From Ardenticatenia bacterium (GTDB taxonomy: Bacteria > Chloroflexota > Anaerolineae > 4572-78 > NAK82), in NCBI GenBank assembly GCA_003130875.1, contig QEXY01000047.1, forward strand, positions 1 to 62,436: a stretch of 62,436 nucleotides of DNA. Direction: 5' to 3'. Each line of letters opens with the position of its first letter. Position 1 is the stretch's first letter. The notes beneath the pieces are model-generated. The model was not told the DNA's origin and did not search any database. It saw only the letters and a program-made list of their open reading frames with translations. Made by a program: the position numbers and the translations under genes. Below, one piece after another: positions 1 through 8,915 of this stretch.

Positions 1-373
1 GCCGCCCGTTCGCTCCGTTGGCTTCCACGCCGAGATTGCGCATCCCAACTGACCACCCGCACCGCTCCCCCGTCCTCCGCCCAGGCGTGCGCCGCCGGCC
101 GCAACGCGCCCACATCCAGGTGTCGTAACACCTTCCGCGATGTCGTTAACCCTGGCACACGCCCTGTCACCTAGAAGTCCAACGGCGCAGCCAGAGGGAT
201 TGATGTGCCTGCGCCCATCACCACATCCCGCGCAGATGGCTCTCTCCGTGCAATGCCGCCAGGATCAGCAACGCCCACAACCCGGCCGAAGGGTAGCGCC
301 GCCCCTGGCGGCGGCGCGGATCGGGCACCGTGCGCAGATAGTCCAGCAAACGCTCACCCCGCTGGGATGGCAT
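1..373 (-). pseudogene. ISAs1-type transposase remnant (runs off the left edge)
   Basis: Read on the minus strand from an ATG at 373, the frame begins MPSQRGERLLDYLRTVPDPR and continues through a GLWALLILAALHGE segment. This resembles the N-terminal DDE_Tnp_1-associated region of ISAs1-family transposases. The frame stops at 218-220 (TGA, just after RGMW). Further in, a different frame carries VPGLTTSRKVLRHLDVGALR and VSWDAQSRRGSQR, which continue the same kind of protein, so at least one frameshift and one stop have broken it. The catalytic part, if any remains, lies outside the window. Family assignment is from motif memory, not a search. Confidence 0.7.
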
Positions 374-467
374 CTGGCTCACGCCTCTCCTTCATCCGTT
401 GCCCCAATGCTGGCACATCTATTCTTTCTATGAGAAGGGAAAAGCCCTGGACATTCCCGCCAAACGC

Positions 468-496
468 TTGACTCATTCCGGTTTCCCTGTTATAAT
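468..496 (+). promoter_or_regulatory. Sigma-70-type promoter for the sortase gene
   Basis: TTGACT (468-473), a 17-nt spacer and TATAAT (491-496) match the housekeeping consensus with one mismatch. It lies about 50 nt before the GTG start of the sortase gene and just downstream of the transposase remnant. Confidence 0.75.
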
Positions 497-544
497 AAGT
501 TATGGTAAACATTTTTATGTCGCCTATATTCGGAAGGAAAGATT

Positions 545-1498
545 GTGGCCGACCGCAGAACAGTCGATGAGCTCTCACTGGAAGAGTTGGAAGAGCTGCT
601 GATCATCAAGCGACGCGAGGCGCGTATGTGGCGTCTGCGACAGCTCGCTGCTCAGGGGCGTGTAGTCCATACGTCCTCATCGTCGCTTGCGCAAACGTCC
701 GCTTCTCATTCCGATCCTGGATATACAAGACCGACCGGTAAGCGCTTCTCCGCTGTGCCGCTCAAGCCTCTAGATGCTGCGGTGCGTCCCTCTCCATCTG
801 GAATGAACCGAGGACAGCGCCTGCGTGACCGTATCTTGCTCGGGGTCGAGATTCTGGCTCTTGCCGGCTTGCTTTTTGTCTTTTTCAGCGCCTATGAGAC
901 ACTACGCACCTTAAACCAAGAAGTGATCACAGCACGTGCTGCAGAGCGGGAGATGTTAGTGCCCACCCCAACACCGCTGGTACACTTTGAGCGTCTGCCC
1001 GGAGGGCACACACCGCCCAATCAGCTGGGTGGCACGACACCGGATGTACCTTTGCACTTGCAACAGTGGGTGCAGCCTGCTCCTCCTCAGCCACTACCTA
1101 CCCCCAGTGTCGGCAAACCAACGCGCATTGTTATTCCAGCCATCGGAGTAGATGCGCCCATCGTCGAGGGAGTGACATGGGAAGATCTCAAAAAGGGAGT
1201 GGGACATTTGCCTGGTTCAGCCCATCCAGGTCAGCGTGGTAATATGTATTTGGCCGCTCACAACGATATCTTTGGCGAGATCTTCCGTGATCTTGACAAA
1301 CTGGAACTCGGCGATGAGTTTTTCGTCTACAGTGGAAGCCACCAGTTCCGCTACAAAGTTACCGCCAAACGTGTCATCGAGCCCACCGATGTCAGTGTGA
1401 TGCTCCCCTCCACCAAGCCCATTGCCACATTACAGACATGTTATCCCTATCTGGTTGATTCGCACCGGCTAGTGGTGATCGGCGAATTGGTAGAATAG
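545..1498 (+). CDS. Class D/E-type sortase with long N-terminal extension
   Basis: This is a membrane-anchored cysteine transpeptidase expected to act outside the cytoplasmic membrane, cutting sorting signals and joining proteins to the wall or to each other. The GTG start at 545 follows GGAAGGAAAG at good spacing. Residues 1-95 are charged and probably cytoplasmic, one TM segment spans about 97-116, a Pro/Thr linker follows (about 138-190), and the sortase domain is residues 191-317. The expected catalytic residues are visible: His239 in AAHND, Cys299 in TLQTCYPY and Arg308 in DSHRLVV. Total length exceeds the usual 200-250 residues because of the cytoplasmic extension and linker. No LPXTG-like substrate gene was found next to it; the small membrane protein at 1544 is the nearest neighbour. 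Substrate is unknown. Confidence 0.88.
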   Translation: MADRRTVDELSLEELEELLIIKRREARMWRLRQLAAQGRVVHTSSSSLAQTSASHSDPGYTRPTGKRFSAVPLKPLDAAVRPSPSGMNRGQRLRDRILLGVEILALAGLLFVFFSAYETLRTLNQEVITARAAEREMLVPTPTPLVHFERLPGGHTPPNQLGGTTPDVPLHLQQWVQPAPPQPLPTPSVGKPTRIVIPAIGVDAPIVEGVTWEDLKKGVGHLPGSAHPGQRGNMYLAAHNDIFGEIFRDLDKLELGDEFFVYSGSHQFRYKVTAKRVIEPTDVSVMLPSTKPIATLQTCYPYLVDSHRLVVIGELVE

Positions 1499-1543
1499 TG
1501 CTCTCCTGTGGTATGATATCGTCAATCATATGTACTAGGAGAA

Positions 1544-1807
1544 ATGCCTGTGTCCAGAAAAACTCGCCGTGCTCGCCCTCGCTCCTTGAATTTACAAGCG
1601 GAGCCTCGTCCATCCACCGCAGCACGCGTTCAGGCTGAGCGGCCGGAGGCACCATCACATCTATCGGCACCAGTGACCACAGCAAGCAGCAAGCGCGTCG
1701 ACTTTTCGGCAGAGTATCATTACATCATCGGTGATTTGCGCAAGATGGCCATCATCGCGGCGAGCATGTTTGTCGTGTTAATTGTGCTCTCGCTTGTTAT
1801 CCAGTGA
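1544..1807 (+). CDS. Small tail-anchored membrane protein
   Basis: An 87-residue protein that I do not recognise as a named family. The ATG at 1544 is preceded by AGGAGA. Residues 1-55 are rich in Arg, Pro, Ala and Ser and probably disordered. A short motif (FSAEYHYIIGDLRKM, about 54-68) precedes one hydrophobic segment, about 69-86, that runs to the C-terminus, so the bulk should be cytoplasmic. It begins 45 nt after the sortase gene and is probably co-transcribed with it, which suggests, but does not show, a link to the sortase. Confidence 0.6.
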   Translation: MPVSRKTRRARPRSLNLQAEPRPSTAARVQAERPEAPSHLSAPVTTASSKRVDFSAEYHYIIGDLRKMAIIAASMFVVLIVLSLVIQ

Positions 1808-1890
1808 GGGCAATTCGCGAGCTCAAGAGCGGATACCTTCACCAAGCCTCGCAAAACGTCCTGCCCCTCTGATGTGATATCCAGAGAGTG

Positions 1891-1911
1891 ATAGCAGGAA
1901 TTACCTGCTAT
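1891..1911 (+). terminator. Possible hairpin terminator
   Basis: Perfect 8-bp inverted repeat (ATAGCAGG / CCTGCTAT) with a 5-nt AATTA loop, followed by only a short T-rich stretch (TTCCC). It lies between the small membrane protein and the next promoter, a fitting place for a terminator, but the weak U-tract makes this uncertain. Confidence 0.4.
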
Positions 1912-1940
1912 TTCCCGTGTCCCGTCTGTGCGAATCCCGT

Positions 1941-1969
1941 TTGACTCTCGTGCGCGAGGGTGATATGCT
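1941..1969 (+). promoter_or_regulatory. Promoter with extended -10 for the propeller protein gene
   Basis: TTGACT (1941-1946), a 17-nt spacer and TATGCT (1964-1969), preceded by TGA so that it also reads as an extended -10. It lies about 50 nt before the ATG at 2022. Confidence 0.6.
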
Positions 1970-2021
1970 GCAGCATGGCTCGCTTATAGCCTGTTAGAAC
2001 GAGCCAAACAGGAGGTGTGCT

Positions 2022-3875
2022 ATGGCTCGTCTCTCCCGGGATGAAGATGCGACGCTGATATCTCAGTCATCCAACAACCCCACTTTAGTGGCCGGGGCTT
2101 CGCAACCTGTCTCGCTGGTGCCGCCGCGCCGCAAGGGAACACCTTGGGCAGTTTGGCTGATCATCGTCGGGTTGTTTTTGCTGGTCTGCCTGGCCAGCGC
2201 AGCTGCTCTGTTGCTCTTTTCTCTCCGCACGGATACGCTCGCCATGCCCGATGTGGGAACGTTCAGACCCACTGCTGTGATTGCGCAGACCGTTCTTCCG
2301 TCTGGAGGCACACAACTTCCTGGGGTATCCACTGCAGCGGCCACGGAGACACCCTCGCCAACATCTTTGACCGACACGATGACGACAGCCCCATCCTCGT
2401 CAGCACCGTCGCTGACAGAAGCGGAGGTGACATCTCTCCCAACGGCAAGGTCTCTGTCACCTACAGCATCCCTCGTGTCATTAACTTCTGCACCTCCCTT
2501 ATCACTGTCCACGCCCGACCTGGCATCTACTCCCTCTGTCCAGATGGTAGCGATGGATAGCGGCGATATCATTGCTGCGGTCACACCTTCACCTTTTCCC
2601 AGCCTGGGAACCGTCATCTTCTCTGCCGTCACCCAGGATGGTCGCACCGTAGAAGGGAACGTCTTTTCTGGCAAGGTCACAGAAATTCATGCAGTATTTA
2701 CCTACCAGAACATGATGGACGGCTTGCCATGGGAACGACGTTGGTACTTAGACGGGCGACAGATGGCAAAAGCGGCGGATGTATGGAACAAAGGGGGCAC
2801 AGGCACCTTTCATCTCACCCTGACCGCTGGTGGCAGCCCGTTAGGTGGTGGTCGTTGGCGGCTGGAGCTGTATGTGAATGGTGTGTTGTTACAACAGGGC
2901 GAGTTTGTCATCGAAGCGCCCACATCTGTCCCATCTCCTACGTCGGTGCAGCCACCTACATCCATACCATCCCCGACCTCCTCTGCGACTGCGGCGCCTC
3001 TCGAGACGCCGACTTCGATCGCAGTGTCTGTTTATACGATTGCCTTCAGCCGCTGGGATGGTGGCAAATACGATCTATTTCTGGCGCGCACCGACGGTAG
3101 TGGTGAGAAGTTTCTGTTACAACGCGCCGCTGGACCCTCCTGGTCGCCCGATGGGCGTTATCTGATCTTCGCGGGTCAGGAAGGGGTTGATCGCCAAGAA
3201 TGGGATGGTGTCACCTACCACTTCGAAGGGATCAGCAATGGCATTATCAGTCTGGATATGCGCACTTGGTCGCCTGATCCGACGACGATCGTGTTGCGGC
3301 AACATGTACGCGAGGCCACGGCGCGATGGGCAGATTGGTCACCGCGTGGAGATATGGTCGCTTATGATGCACGGCGCGGCGGACCGGACTGGCGCATCTA
3401 TTTCCTCGGCACGGCTGATAACCAGCAATACCAAGTCGAGATCCCGGGCGAGCAGGCGGACTGGTCACCCGACGGTAACTACTTGGTATATCGTTCCGGG
3501 CGTGACAACCGACAGGGTATCTGGGTTTCCAATCGAGATGATTCGCGCCAAGTACAAATCACCGCGGATGGCAGCGATGCCTTTCCACGCTGGTCGCCCG
3601 ACGGGCGCAAGATCGCCTTCCACCGCGATTCGGGGCAGAATGTGGATATCTATATGATGAACCCAGATGGCAGCCACGTACGGCGTCTCACCGATGCACC
3701 CGGACCGGACACATTGCCTGCTTGGACGCCTGACGGACGTATTGTCTTTCGTAGTGCACGCAGTGGTAGCTGGGGTATTTATATTATGAACGCAGATAGT
3801 AGTGGACAACGCTTGATCATTCCGAATGCAGATCCCGGTCCCGATTGGGCATTCGGGCGTATGGACGTGCGGTAG
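2022..3875 (+). CDS. Membrane-anchored Thr/Pro-rich TolB-like beta-propeller protein
   Basis: A 617-residue protein with a short cytoplasmic N-terminus, one TM segment at about 40-68, a long Ser/Thr/Pro-rich stretch (about 80-200), a small beta domain (about 200-300, GTVIFSAVTQDGRTVEGNVF onward), a second Thr/Pro linker and a C-terminal propeller. The propeller is shown by repeated PDGRYLIF, SPRGDMVAYD, SPDGNYLVY, SPDGRKIAF and TPDGRIVF motifs, typical of WD40-like/TolB PD40 repeats, with DG(S/T)-type turns between blades. It should sit outside the membrane and probably binds a ligand or partner protein; no enzymatic motif was seen. It has its own promoter upstream, and mtaB follows after a single base. 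Confidence 0.75.
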   Translation: MARLSRDEDATLISQSSNNPTLVAGASQPVSLVPPRRKGTPWAVWLIIVGLFLLVCLASAAALLLFSLRTDTLAMPDVGTFRPTAVIAQTVLPSGGTQLPGVSTAAATETPSPTSLTDTMTTAPSSSAPSLTEAEVTSLPTARSLSPTASLVSLTSAPPLSLSTPDLASTPSVQMVAMDSGDIIAAVTPSPFPSLGTVIFSAVTQDGRTVEGNVFSGKVTEIHAVFTYQNMMDGLPWERRWYLDGRQMAKAADVWNKGGTGTFHLTLTAGGSPLGGGRWRLELYVNGVLLQQGEFVIEAPTSVPSPTSVQPPTSIPSPTSSATAAPLETPTSIAVSVYTIAFSRWDGGKYDLFLARTDGSGEKFLLQRAAGPSWSPDGRYLIFAGQEGVDRQEWDGVTYHFEGISNGIISLDMRTWSPDPTTIVLRQHVREATARWADWSPRGDMVAYDARRGGPDWRIYFLGTADNQQYQVEIPGEQADWSPDGNYLVYRSGRDNRQGIWVSNRDDSRQVQITADGSDAFPRWSPDGRKIAFHRDSGQNVDIYMMNPDGSHVRRLTDAPGPDTLPAWTPDGRIVFRSARSGSWGIYIMNADSSGQRLIIPNADPGPDWAFGRMDVR

Positions 3876-3876
3876 G

Positions 3877-5205
3877 ATGCGGATACGACTGGAGACGTTG
3901 GGTTGTCGGCTGAATACAAGCGAAATGGAACAACTCGCGCGTCAGCTACGTGCTGCAGGTCACGAGGTGACGGATGCAGATGGCCCGTGTGATGTTTGTG
4001 TCCTCAACACATGCGCTGTCACCCACCTGGCCGAGCGCAAATCTCGTCAGCTGATCCGCCGTCTTCAGCAAATGCATCCGCACGCTTTGTTGGTGGTCAC
4101 CGGTTGCTACGCCGAGCTGGCACCGACACAACTCCGGACGATGGGAGTGCCTCTGGTGGTCGGCAATCGACAAAAAGAACACCTTATGGAAATCATCGCC
4201 CAGGAGATGGGCTTGCCCCAGGTGTCGCCGAAACAGCCGTCTATCTGTTCCCGAGGATTGCGTACCCGGGCTTTTGTAAAGATCCAGGACGGTTGCGATA
4301 ACGCGTGCACTTTTTGCGTGGTACGTCTGGCACGGGGCAAGGGACGTAGCCGACCACCGGAAGAGGTGGTCCAGGAGGTGCAGCAGCTAGTGCGCGCCGG
4401 TTACCGTGAAGTGGTGCTCAGCGGTGTGCATCTGGGCGCCTATGGTCATGATTGGGGTGACCGATTGAGCCTTTTCCACCTGGTGCGTCGTCTATTGGAA
4501 GAAACTGATCTGGCCCGTTTGCGTCTTTCATCCTTGGAGCCATGGGATATCATCCCTGAATTTTTCACCTTGTGGGAGGATCGTCGGCTGGCACGCCATC
4601 TGCACTTGCCATTACAAAGTGGGTGTGATGCCACGCTGCGCCGTATGGCACGTCGCACCACCACGCAATCTTTTGCCCAGCTGGTGGCTGAGGCACGTGC
4701 CGTCATTCCCGACCTGGCGGTGACCACCGACATCATGGTGGGCTTCCCTGGCGAGAGTGAGGCCGAATTTGCTGAGAGCCTGGCTTTTGTAGAAGCGATG
4801 CAGTTCGCGCGGCTGCACATCTTTCGCTACTCTCCTCGCCCGGGCACGCAGGCTGCGACTATGCCTGATCAGGTGCCACCCGCCGTGGTGACCGAACGTG
4901 CCCGAAAGATGCACATATTGGGGGCGAAACTGGAACGATCTTTCCGCCGCCAGTTTGTCGGCCGCACCATGGATGTGCTCTGGGAGACGATACAAAGGAC
5001 CATCCAGGGCACCCGATTGTGGAGCGGGTTGACCGACAATTACTTGCGCGTGATAACGTGGAGCCCGGCAGACTTACATAACGTCATTACCCCGACGCGA
5101 CTCATTGCCGATACAGATGATGGTTTGCTTGGAGAAGTAGAATACTCCCACCCTGATGAAAGGGCACTCTTGGTGTCCTGCCCCCGATTACAGGAAAACG
5201 GATAA
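3877..5205 (+). CDS. mtaB: tRNA (t6A37) methylthiotransferase MtaB
   Basis: A radical-SAM enzyme that adds a methylthio group to t6A37 of ANN-decoding tRNAs, giving ms2t6A. The ATG at 3877 is chosen because the protein then begins MRIRLETLGCRLNTSEMEQ, the family's usual start; the frame is open upstream but overlaps the preceding gene. The N-terminal UPF0004 domain has conserved cysteines in LGCRLN, CVLNTCAVT and VTGCYAE (first [4Fe-4S] cluster). The radical-SAM motif CDNACTFC follows at about residues 144-151, and a C-terminal TRAM-like region covers about 365-430. The 442-residue length is normal. It starts 1 nt after the preceding stop, so translation is probably coupled. Confidence 0.9.
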   Translation: MRIRLETLGCRLNTSEMEQLARQLRAAGHEVTDADGPCDVCVLNTCAVTHLAERKSRQLIRRLQQMHPHALLVVTGCYAELAPTQLRTMGVPLVVGNRQKEHLMEIIAQEMGLPQVSPKQPSICSRGLRTRAFVKIQDGCDNACTFCVVRLARGKGRSRPPEEVVQEVQQLVRAGYREVVLSGVHLGAYGHDWGDRLSLFHLVRRLLEETDLARLRLSSLEPWDIIPEFFTLWEDRRLARHLHLPLQSGCDATLRRMARRTTTQSFAQLVAEARAVIPDLAVTTDIMVGFPGESEAEFAESLAFVEAMQFARLHIFRYSPRPGTQAATMPDQVPPAVVTERARKMHILGAKLERSFRRQFVGRTMDVLWETIQRTIQGTRLWSGLTDNYLRVITWSPADLHNVITPTRLIADTDDGLLGEVEYSHPDERALLVSCPRLQENG

Positions 5206-5224
5206 AAAAACTCTAAAGGACAGA

Positions 5225-5253
5225 TTGCACATACGCTACGCTTGTGTTACTAT
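5225..5253 (+). promoter_or_regulatory. Promoter for the cupin/aminotransferase operon
   Basis: TTGCAC (5225-5230), a 17-nt spacer and TACTAT (5248-5253). It falls in the short gap after mtaB, 43 nt before the cupin start, and probably drives the glycan-type genes downstream. Confidence 0.55.
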
Positions 5254-5295
5254 GGCGCCATCGGTGTTTGCTTATCCCTCGAGGAAGGTCTGGTC

Positions 5296-5718
5296 ATGGA
5301 GACAGAACAGTCACACAACGCATCTGTTGAACACATCATGTGGCATGATCAACACATCGCCACAATTATTCGCCGAGATTACTTGCCAGACAAGACCACC
5401 TTTGTCACTCCAGATAGCTACTATCAGCAAGCCGGCTTTGTCGTCTATCCACGCGGCGGGGTTGTGCGGCGGCATATGCATTTGCCCATTCAACGTCACT
5501 TAGTAGGCACGTCTGAAGCGTTGATCGTGCGCAAGGGACGTGTAGAGGCGGAGCTGTTCGCTCTGGACAAGACACCACTGGGCACCTGGATTCTCGAGGA
5601 GGGAGACATTATTCTGTTGGTCGCTGGTGGCCACGGATTTCGCTGTCTGGAGGACACCGTTTTTCTCGAGATCAAACAAGGCCCTTATACCGGCCTGATG
5701 GAGAAAGAAACGTTCTAG
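5296..5718 (+). CDS. Cupin-fold protein of a sugar-nucleotide type cluster
   Basis: A 140-residue single-domain protein. The ATG at 5296 follows GAGGAAGG; an earlier in-frame ATG at 5242 overlaps the promoter and is less likely. Residues about 45-125 have the cupin pattern: a short Gly-rich strand (YPRGGVVRRHMH) with a metal-type HxH, a later GTWILEEGDIILLVAGGHGF segment (cupin motif 2) and a final strand FLEIKQGPY. Similar small cupins (WbuC-like) accompany sugar aminotransferases in surface polysaccharide loci. The stop codon abuts the ATG of the DegT-type aminotransferase, so the two are surely co-translated. Its exact activity (epimerase, isomerase or sensor) cannot be told. Confidence 0.65.
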   Translation: METEQSHNASVEHIMWHDQHIATIIRRDYLPDKTTFVTPDSYYQQAGFVVYPRGGVVRRHMHLPIQRHLVGTSEALIVRKGRVEAELFALDKTPLGTWILEEGDIILLVAGGHGFRCLEDTVFLEIKQGPYTGLMEKETF

Positions 5719-6831
5719 ATGATCCCCGTTTGTGAACCCCTCTTGACTGAGGAAGATGCCGCGTTGGTGCTGGATTGTGTGCGCAGCGGCTGGATCTCCT
5801 CGGCGGGTCGCTACCTGGAGGAGTTTGAGGATGGCTGGGCCGCCTACTGTGGTATGCGCCACGGTGTCGCTGTAAGTAATGGCACGGCAGCATTGGAAAT
5901 TGCCACACGATTGCTTGACCTGCGACCGGGTGATGAAGTGGTCATGCCCACTTTCACTATCATTTCATGCGCTCAGGCGGTCCTGCGTGCTGGGGGGACA
6001 CCTGTATTAGTGGACAGCGATGCACGCACCTGGCAGATGGATGTGCAACAAGTTGCCGATAAGATCACGCCACGCACACGTGCCATTATGGTCGTGCATA
6101 TCTATGGACATCCGGCAGACATGGATCCACTGCGAGAGCTGGCAATCCAGCACAACCTGATCATCATCGAGGATGCCGCAGAGGCCCACGGTGCGGAATA
6201 TCGCGGGCGCAAGTGCGGTGGACTGGGTGATATCAGCACGTTTAGCTTTTATGCTAACAAACTAATCACCACTGGTGAAGGCGGTATGGTGTTGACCCAA
6301 CGTGATGATTGGGCCGAGCGTGCGCGCGCCCTGCGCAATCTATGTTTCCAACGTGCACGGCGTTTTCTGCATGAGGATCTGGGTTACAACTTTCGCCTGA
6401 CCAATATGCAAGCCGCATTGGGGGTATCTCAACTGCGCCGCTTCACGGACATCGTGGCACGCAAGCGTGCGATCGCCGCAGCTTATACCGAGCGATTGAG
6501 GGAATTGCCTGGACTCGATCTTCCTGTGGAAGAGCCATGGGCACGCAGCGTCTACTGGGTATATGGCATTGTCTTGGATGAAAGCACCGGCATCGACGCA
6601 GCTGAGCTGGCACGGCGGTTATATGCGCACGGGATTGAGACACGGCCCTTTTTCTTAGGGGTGCATGAACAGCCGGTCTTCCACAAGTTGGGCCTGTTCC
6701 GAGGAGAACGCTATCCAGTCGCCGAGCGTCTGGCACGCCAGGGTCTATATCTGCCCAGTGGCCTGACGCTCACTGAAGCACAGATCGACCAGGTGTGTGA
6801 TGCCGTGCGCGTAAGTTTGACACATCACTAG
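5719..6831 (+). CDS. DegT/DnrJ/EryC1/StrS family PLP aminotransferase
   Basis: A PLP-dependent sugar aminotransferase, of the type making amino sugars such as perosamine or viosamine from nucleotide keto-sugars for surface glycans. The 370-residue length is usual. Family motifs are in order: SNGTAALEIA near residue 55, GDEVVMPTFTIIS, IIIEDAAEAHGAEY (PLP-ring contact Asp), and FYANKLITTGEGGM with the Schiff-base Lys. The C-terminal GIETRPFFLGVHEQP segment matches the perosamine synthase subgroup. It begins directly after the cupin stop (TAG then ATG), and the methyltransferase follows within 15 nt. The sugar substrate is not evident. Confidence 0.88.
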   Translation: MIPVCEPLLTEEDAALVLDCVRSGWISSAGRYLEEFEDGWAAYCGMRHGVAVSNGTAALEIATRLLDLRPGDEVVMPTFTIISCAQAVLRAGGTPVLVDSDARTWQMDVQQVADKITPRTRAIMVVHIYGHPADMDPLRELAIQHNLIIIEDAAEAHGAEYRGRKCGGLGDISTFSFYANKLITTGEGGMVLTQRDDWAERARALRNLCFQRARRFLHEDLGYNFRLTNMQAALGVSQLRRFTDIVARKRAIAAAYTERLRELPGLDLPVEEPWARSVYWVYGIVLDESTGIDAAELARRLYAHGIETRPFFLGVHEQPVFHKLGLFRGERYPVAERLARQGLYLPSGLTLTEAQIDQVCDAVRVSLTHH

Positions 6832-6846
6832 TGCTTGCTCTCCTCT

Positions 6847-7635
6847 ATGGACTCGTCTACGGGATCCGACAATTTTAGCTCCGTTTACGCCCGCGCGTAT
6901 GACGCAACGTACTGCGACAAAGATTACGAGGCGGAATGCGACTTCTTAGAGGAAATATTTTGTCGCTATAAGGGGGGGACGGTGCAGAGTGTGCTCGATC
7001 TGGGATGCGGCACAGGTGGTCATGCACTTCTCCTAGCACGCCGTGGTTATCAAGTATGGGGCATCGATCGCTCGCCTGAAATGATTGCTATCGCGCGTGA
7101 GAAAGCACGCACTGCAGAATTGGCAAACTCCATCCACTTCGAAGTGGCGGATATTTGTTCCCTGGACCTTCGACGCGTGTTCGATGCTGTCATCTGCATG
7201 TTTGCGGTGCTCAGCTACCAGGTTAGCAATGAAGCGCTTGTGGCGGCTATGTGCTCAGCACATCGACACTTGACATCTGGCGGTCTCTTGATCAGCGATT
7301 TTTGGTATGGTCCCGCTGTTCTTGTTCAGCGGCCAAGCGAACGGGTGAAGATTGTGCAAGACGGTGCGGAGCGACTGGTACGCATCACCCAGCCCGCGCT
7401 GGATACGGAACACAACGTGGTGCAGGTGCGGTTTCATATTATGCGTCTACGCGGAAAAGAAGTGGTCGAGGAGGCCAATGAAGAACATGAGCTGCGCTAT
7501 TTCTTTCGCCCCGAGCTGGAGTTTTACCTGGCACACACGGGCTTCGTCATAGAGCACTTCTGCCCGTTTCCTCAATTGGATGAGAGGCCAGGCGAGCGCA
7601 CCTGGAATGTCACCCTTATTGCCCGGGCGTGTTGA
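6847..7635 (+). CDS. Class I SAM-dependent methyltransferase
   Basis: A 262-residue Rossmann-fold methyltransferase. The ATG at 6847 is chosen over the in-frame TTG at 6835, which has no better ribosome site. Motif I is LDLGCGTGGHALLLARRG (about residues 50-67), the acidic ribose-binding residue is in VWGIDRSPEM, and the motif II region is VFDAVICMFAVLSY. The C-terminal part (RYFFRPELEFYLAHTGF) is common in the Methyltransf_25 / YcgJ-like group. Given the aminotransferase just upstream, N- or O-methylation of a sugar is a reasonable guess but is not shown by the sequence. Confidence 0.8.
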   Translation: MDSSTGSDNFSSVYARAYDATYCDKDYEAECDFLEEIFCRYKGGTVQSVLDLGCGTGGHALLLARRGYQVWGIDRSPEMIAIAREKARTAELANSIHFEVADICSLDLRRVFDAVICMFAVLSYQVSNEALVAAMCSAHRHLTSGGLLISDFWYGPAVLVQRPSERVKIVQDGAERLVRITQPALDTEHNVVQVRFHIMRLRGKEVVEEANEEHELRYFFRPELEFYLAHTGFVIEHFCPFPQLDERPGERTWNVTLIARAC

Positions 7636-7682
7636 AAATATAAAGACCTTCGTGTAGACGTGACGTGACAAGGTTCGTACGA

Positions 7683-8915
7683 ATGGGAAAATCGTGGCTT
7701 ATCAGCAACATTTATGCTTACGCCCGCCGACTGATTCGGCCTTTGTTGCTTCTGATGATTGGTCTCTTCTTTGCCTATCGTGCCTGGGATTTAAACGAAC
7801 GTTTTCATCTAGTGGTTGCGACCATTTTCGTGTCATTGGCTGTGGTGACCTTCGTCGACCACATCCGCAACACCGGGGAAAAGAACTTACGTAGCCGATT
7901 AGGGACACGCTGGCACGGAGTAGCGCTCAACCTGGGCATCATTCTCGCCTTCCTGGACCTCGTCTTCGCCCAGATCGAATGGGCGCAAATGGGGCGGGTG
8001 TTGGTGCAGGCGCAGTACGAAGTGTTGTTACCTGCCTTTGTCGTTGTGGTGCTCAGTTTGTTCTTGCGCGCTTGGCGTTGGCAGTGGCTGTTGCGGGTGG
8101 TGGGAGAGATCCCATTTGCATTTGTGTTTCGTGCCAGCTGCATTGGCATTGGCGCTAATATGGTGTTGCCCGCGCGTGCCGGTGAATTTCTGCGCGCGTA
8201 TGTGCTTGGTCGTCGCACTGGCCATTCCAAGATGGCTATCTTCGCGACGCTGGTGATGGAACGCATCCTAGATGGTTTGTCCATCTTGTTCATCCTGGTG
8301 ATCGTAATGCTGTTCGGGGTGCGCAGCGAGGAAATACACATTCTGGGGGCTGTGGGAGGTGCCTTTTACCTGATTGCCTTGGGAGGCCTGGTGTTGTTCT
8401 ACCATCGCCAGGCCTGGATGATGCAACAAGTCCAGCGCATCCTGTCGAAGGAGTGGGCGGGGCGCATGGTGCCGTTGCTGAGCGCCTTTGGAGAGGGATT
8501 GCATACGCTGCGCAGTGCACGTCAGTTGTTGATCGTGGGCGCCCAATCATTGTTGATCTGGCTGGTTATCAGCGGGTCCTTTTACCCGGTGATGCTCGCT
8601 TTCGATTTCGGTGCTCCCGTGCCGTTGTTCACCCCTTTCCTGCTCACCGCGCTGGTCGCTTTGGGGCTGACCGTGCCAGGCACTCCGGGTGGCCTTGGAA
8701 TTATGCAATATATGGCAGTGTTGTCCTTGCAGCTGAGCTTTGCGGCTGCAGCCATCACGCCAGCACACGGTTTCGCGGAGCAGGCAGCAGCCTTCTCCGT
8801 GTTGATGCACATCTCCCAGGCACTGCCGGAGATCGGGTTTGGTGCCTGGGCCTTTATCGCTGAAGGGATGCGCTGGCGCGAGGTGAGTCAACGCGAAGGA
8901 GAGGCTGTGATGTGA
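7683..8915 (+). CDS. UPF0104 / YbhN-type flippase-like membrane protein
   Basis: A polytopic membrane protein of the lysylphosphatidylglycerol-synthetase TM (UPF0104, YbhN/AglD-like) superfamily, about 410 residues, with around eight to ten TM segments and no cytoplasmic aminoacyl-transferase domain. The ATG at 7683 sits 9 nt after AAGG; a GTG at 7665 is in frame but lacks a ribosome site. Family signatures include ASCIGIGANMVLPARAGEFLRAYVLGRRTG (the P-R-x-GE-x-RA region), ATLVMERILDGLSI, and GLTVPGTPGGLGIMQY near the C-terminus. Such proteins are linked to lipid or lipid-glycan translocation. Its 3' end overlaps the convergent glycosyltransferase gene by 28 nt. Confidence 0.8.
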   Translation: MGKSWLISNIYAYARRLIRPLLLLMIGLFFAYRAWDLNERFHLVVATIFVSLAVVTFVDHIRNTGEKNLRSRLGTRWHGVALNLGIILAFLDLVFAQIEWAQMGRVLVQAQYEVLLPAFVVVVLSLFLRAWRWQWLLRVVGEIPFAFVFRASCIGIGANMVLPARAGEFLRAYVLGRRTGHSKMAIFATLVMERILDGLSILFILVIVMLFGVRSEEIHILGAVGGAFYLIALGGLVLFYHRQAWMMQQVQRILSKEWAGRMVPLLSAFGEGLHTLRSARQLLIVGAQSLLIWLVISGSFYPVMLAFDFGAPVPLFTPFLLTALVALGLTVPGTPGGLGIMQYMAVLSLQLSFAAAAITPAHGFAEQAAAFSVLMHISQALPEIGFGAWAFIAEGMRWREVSQREGEAVM

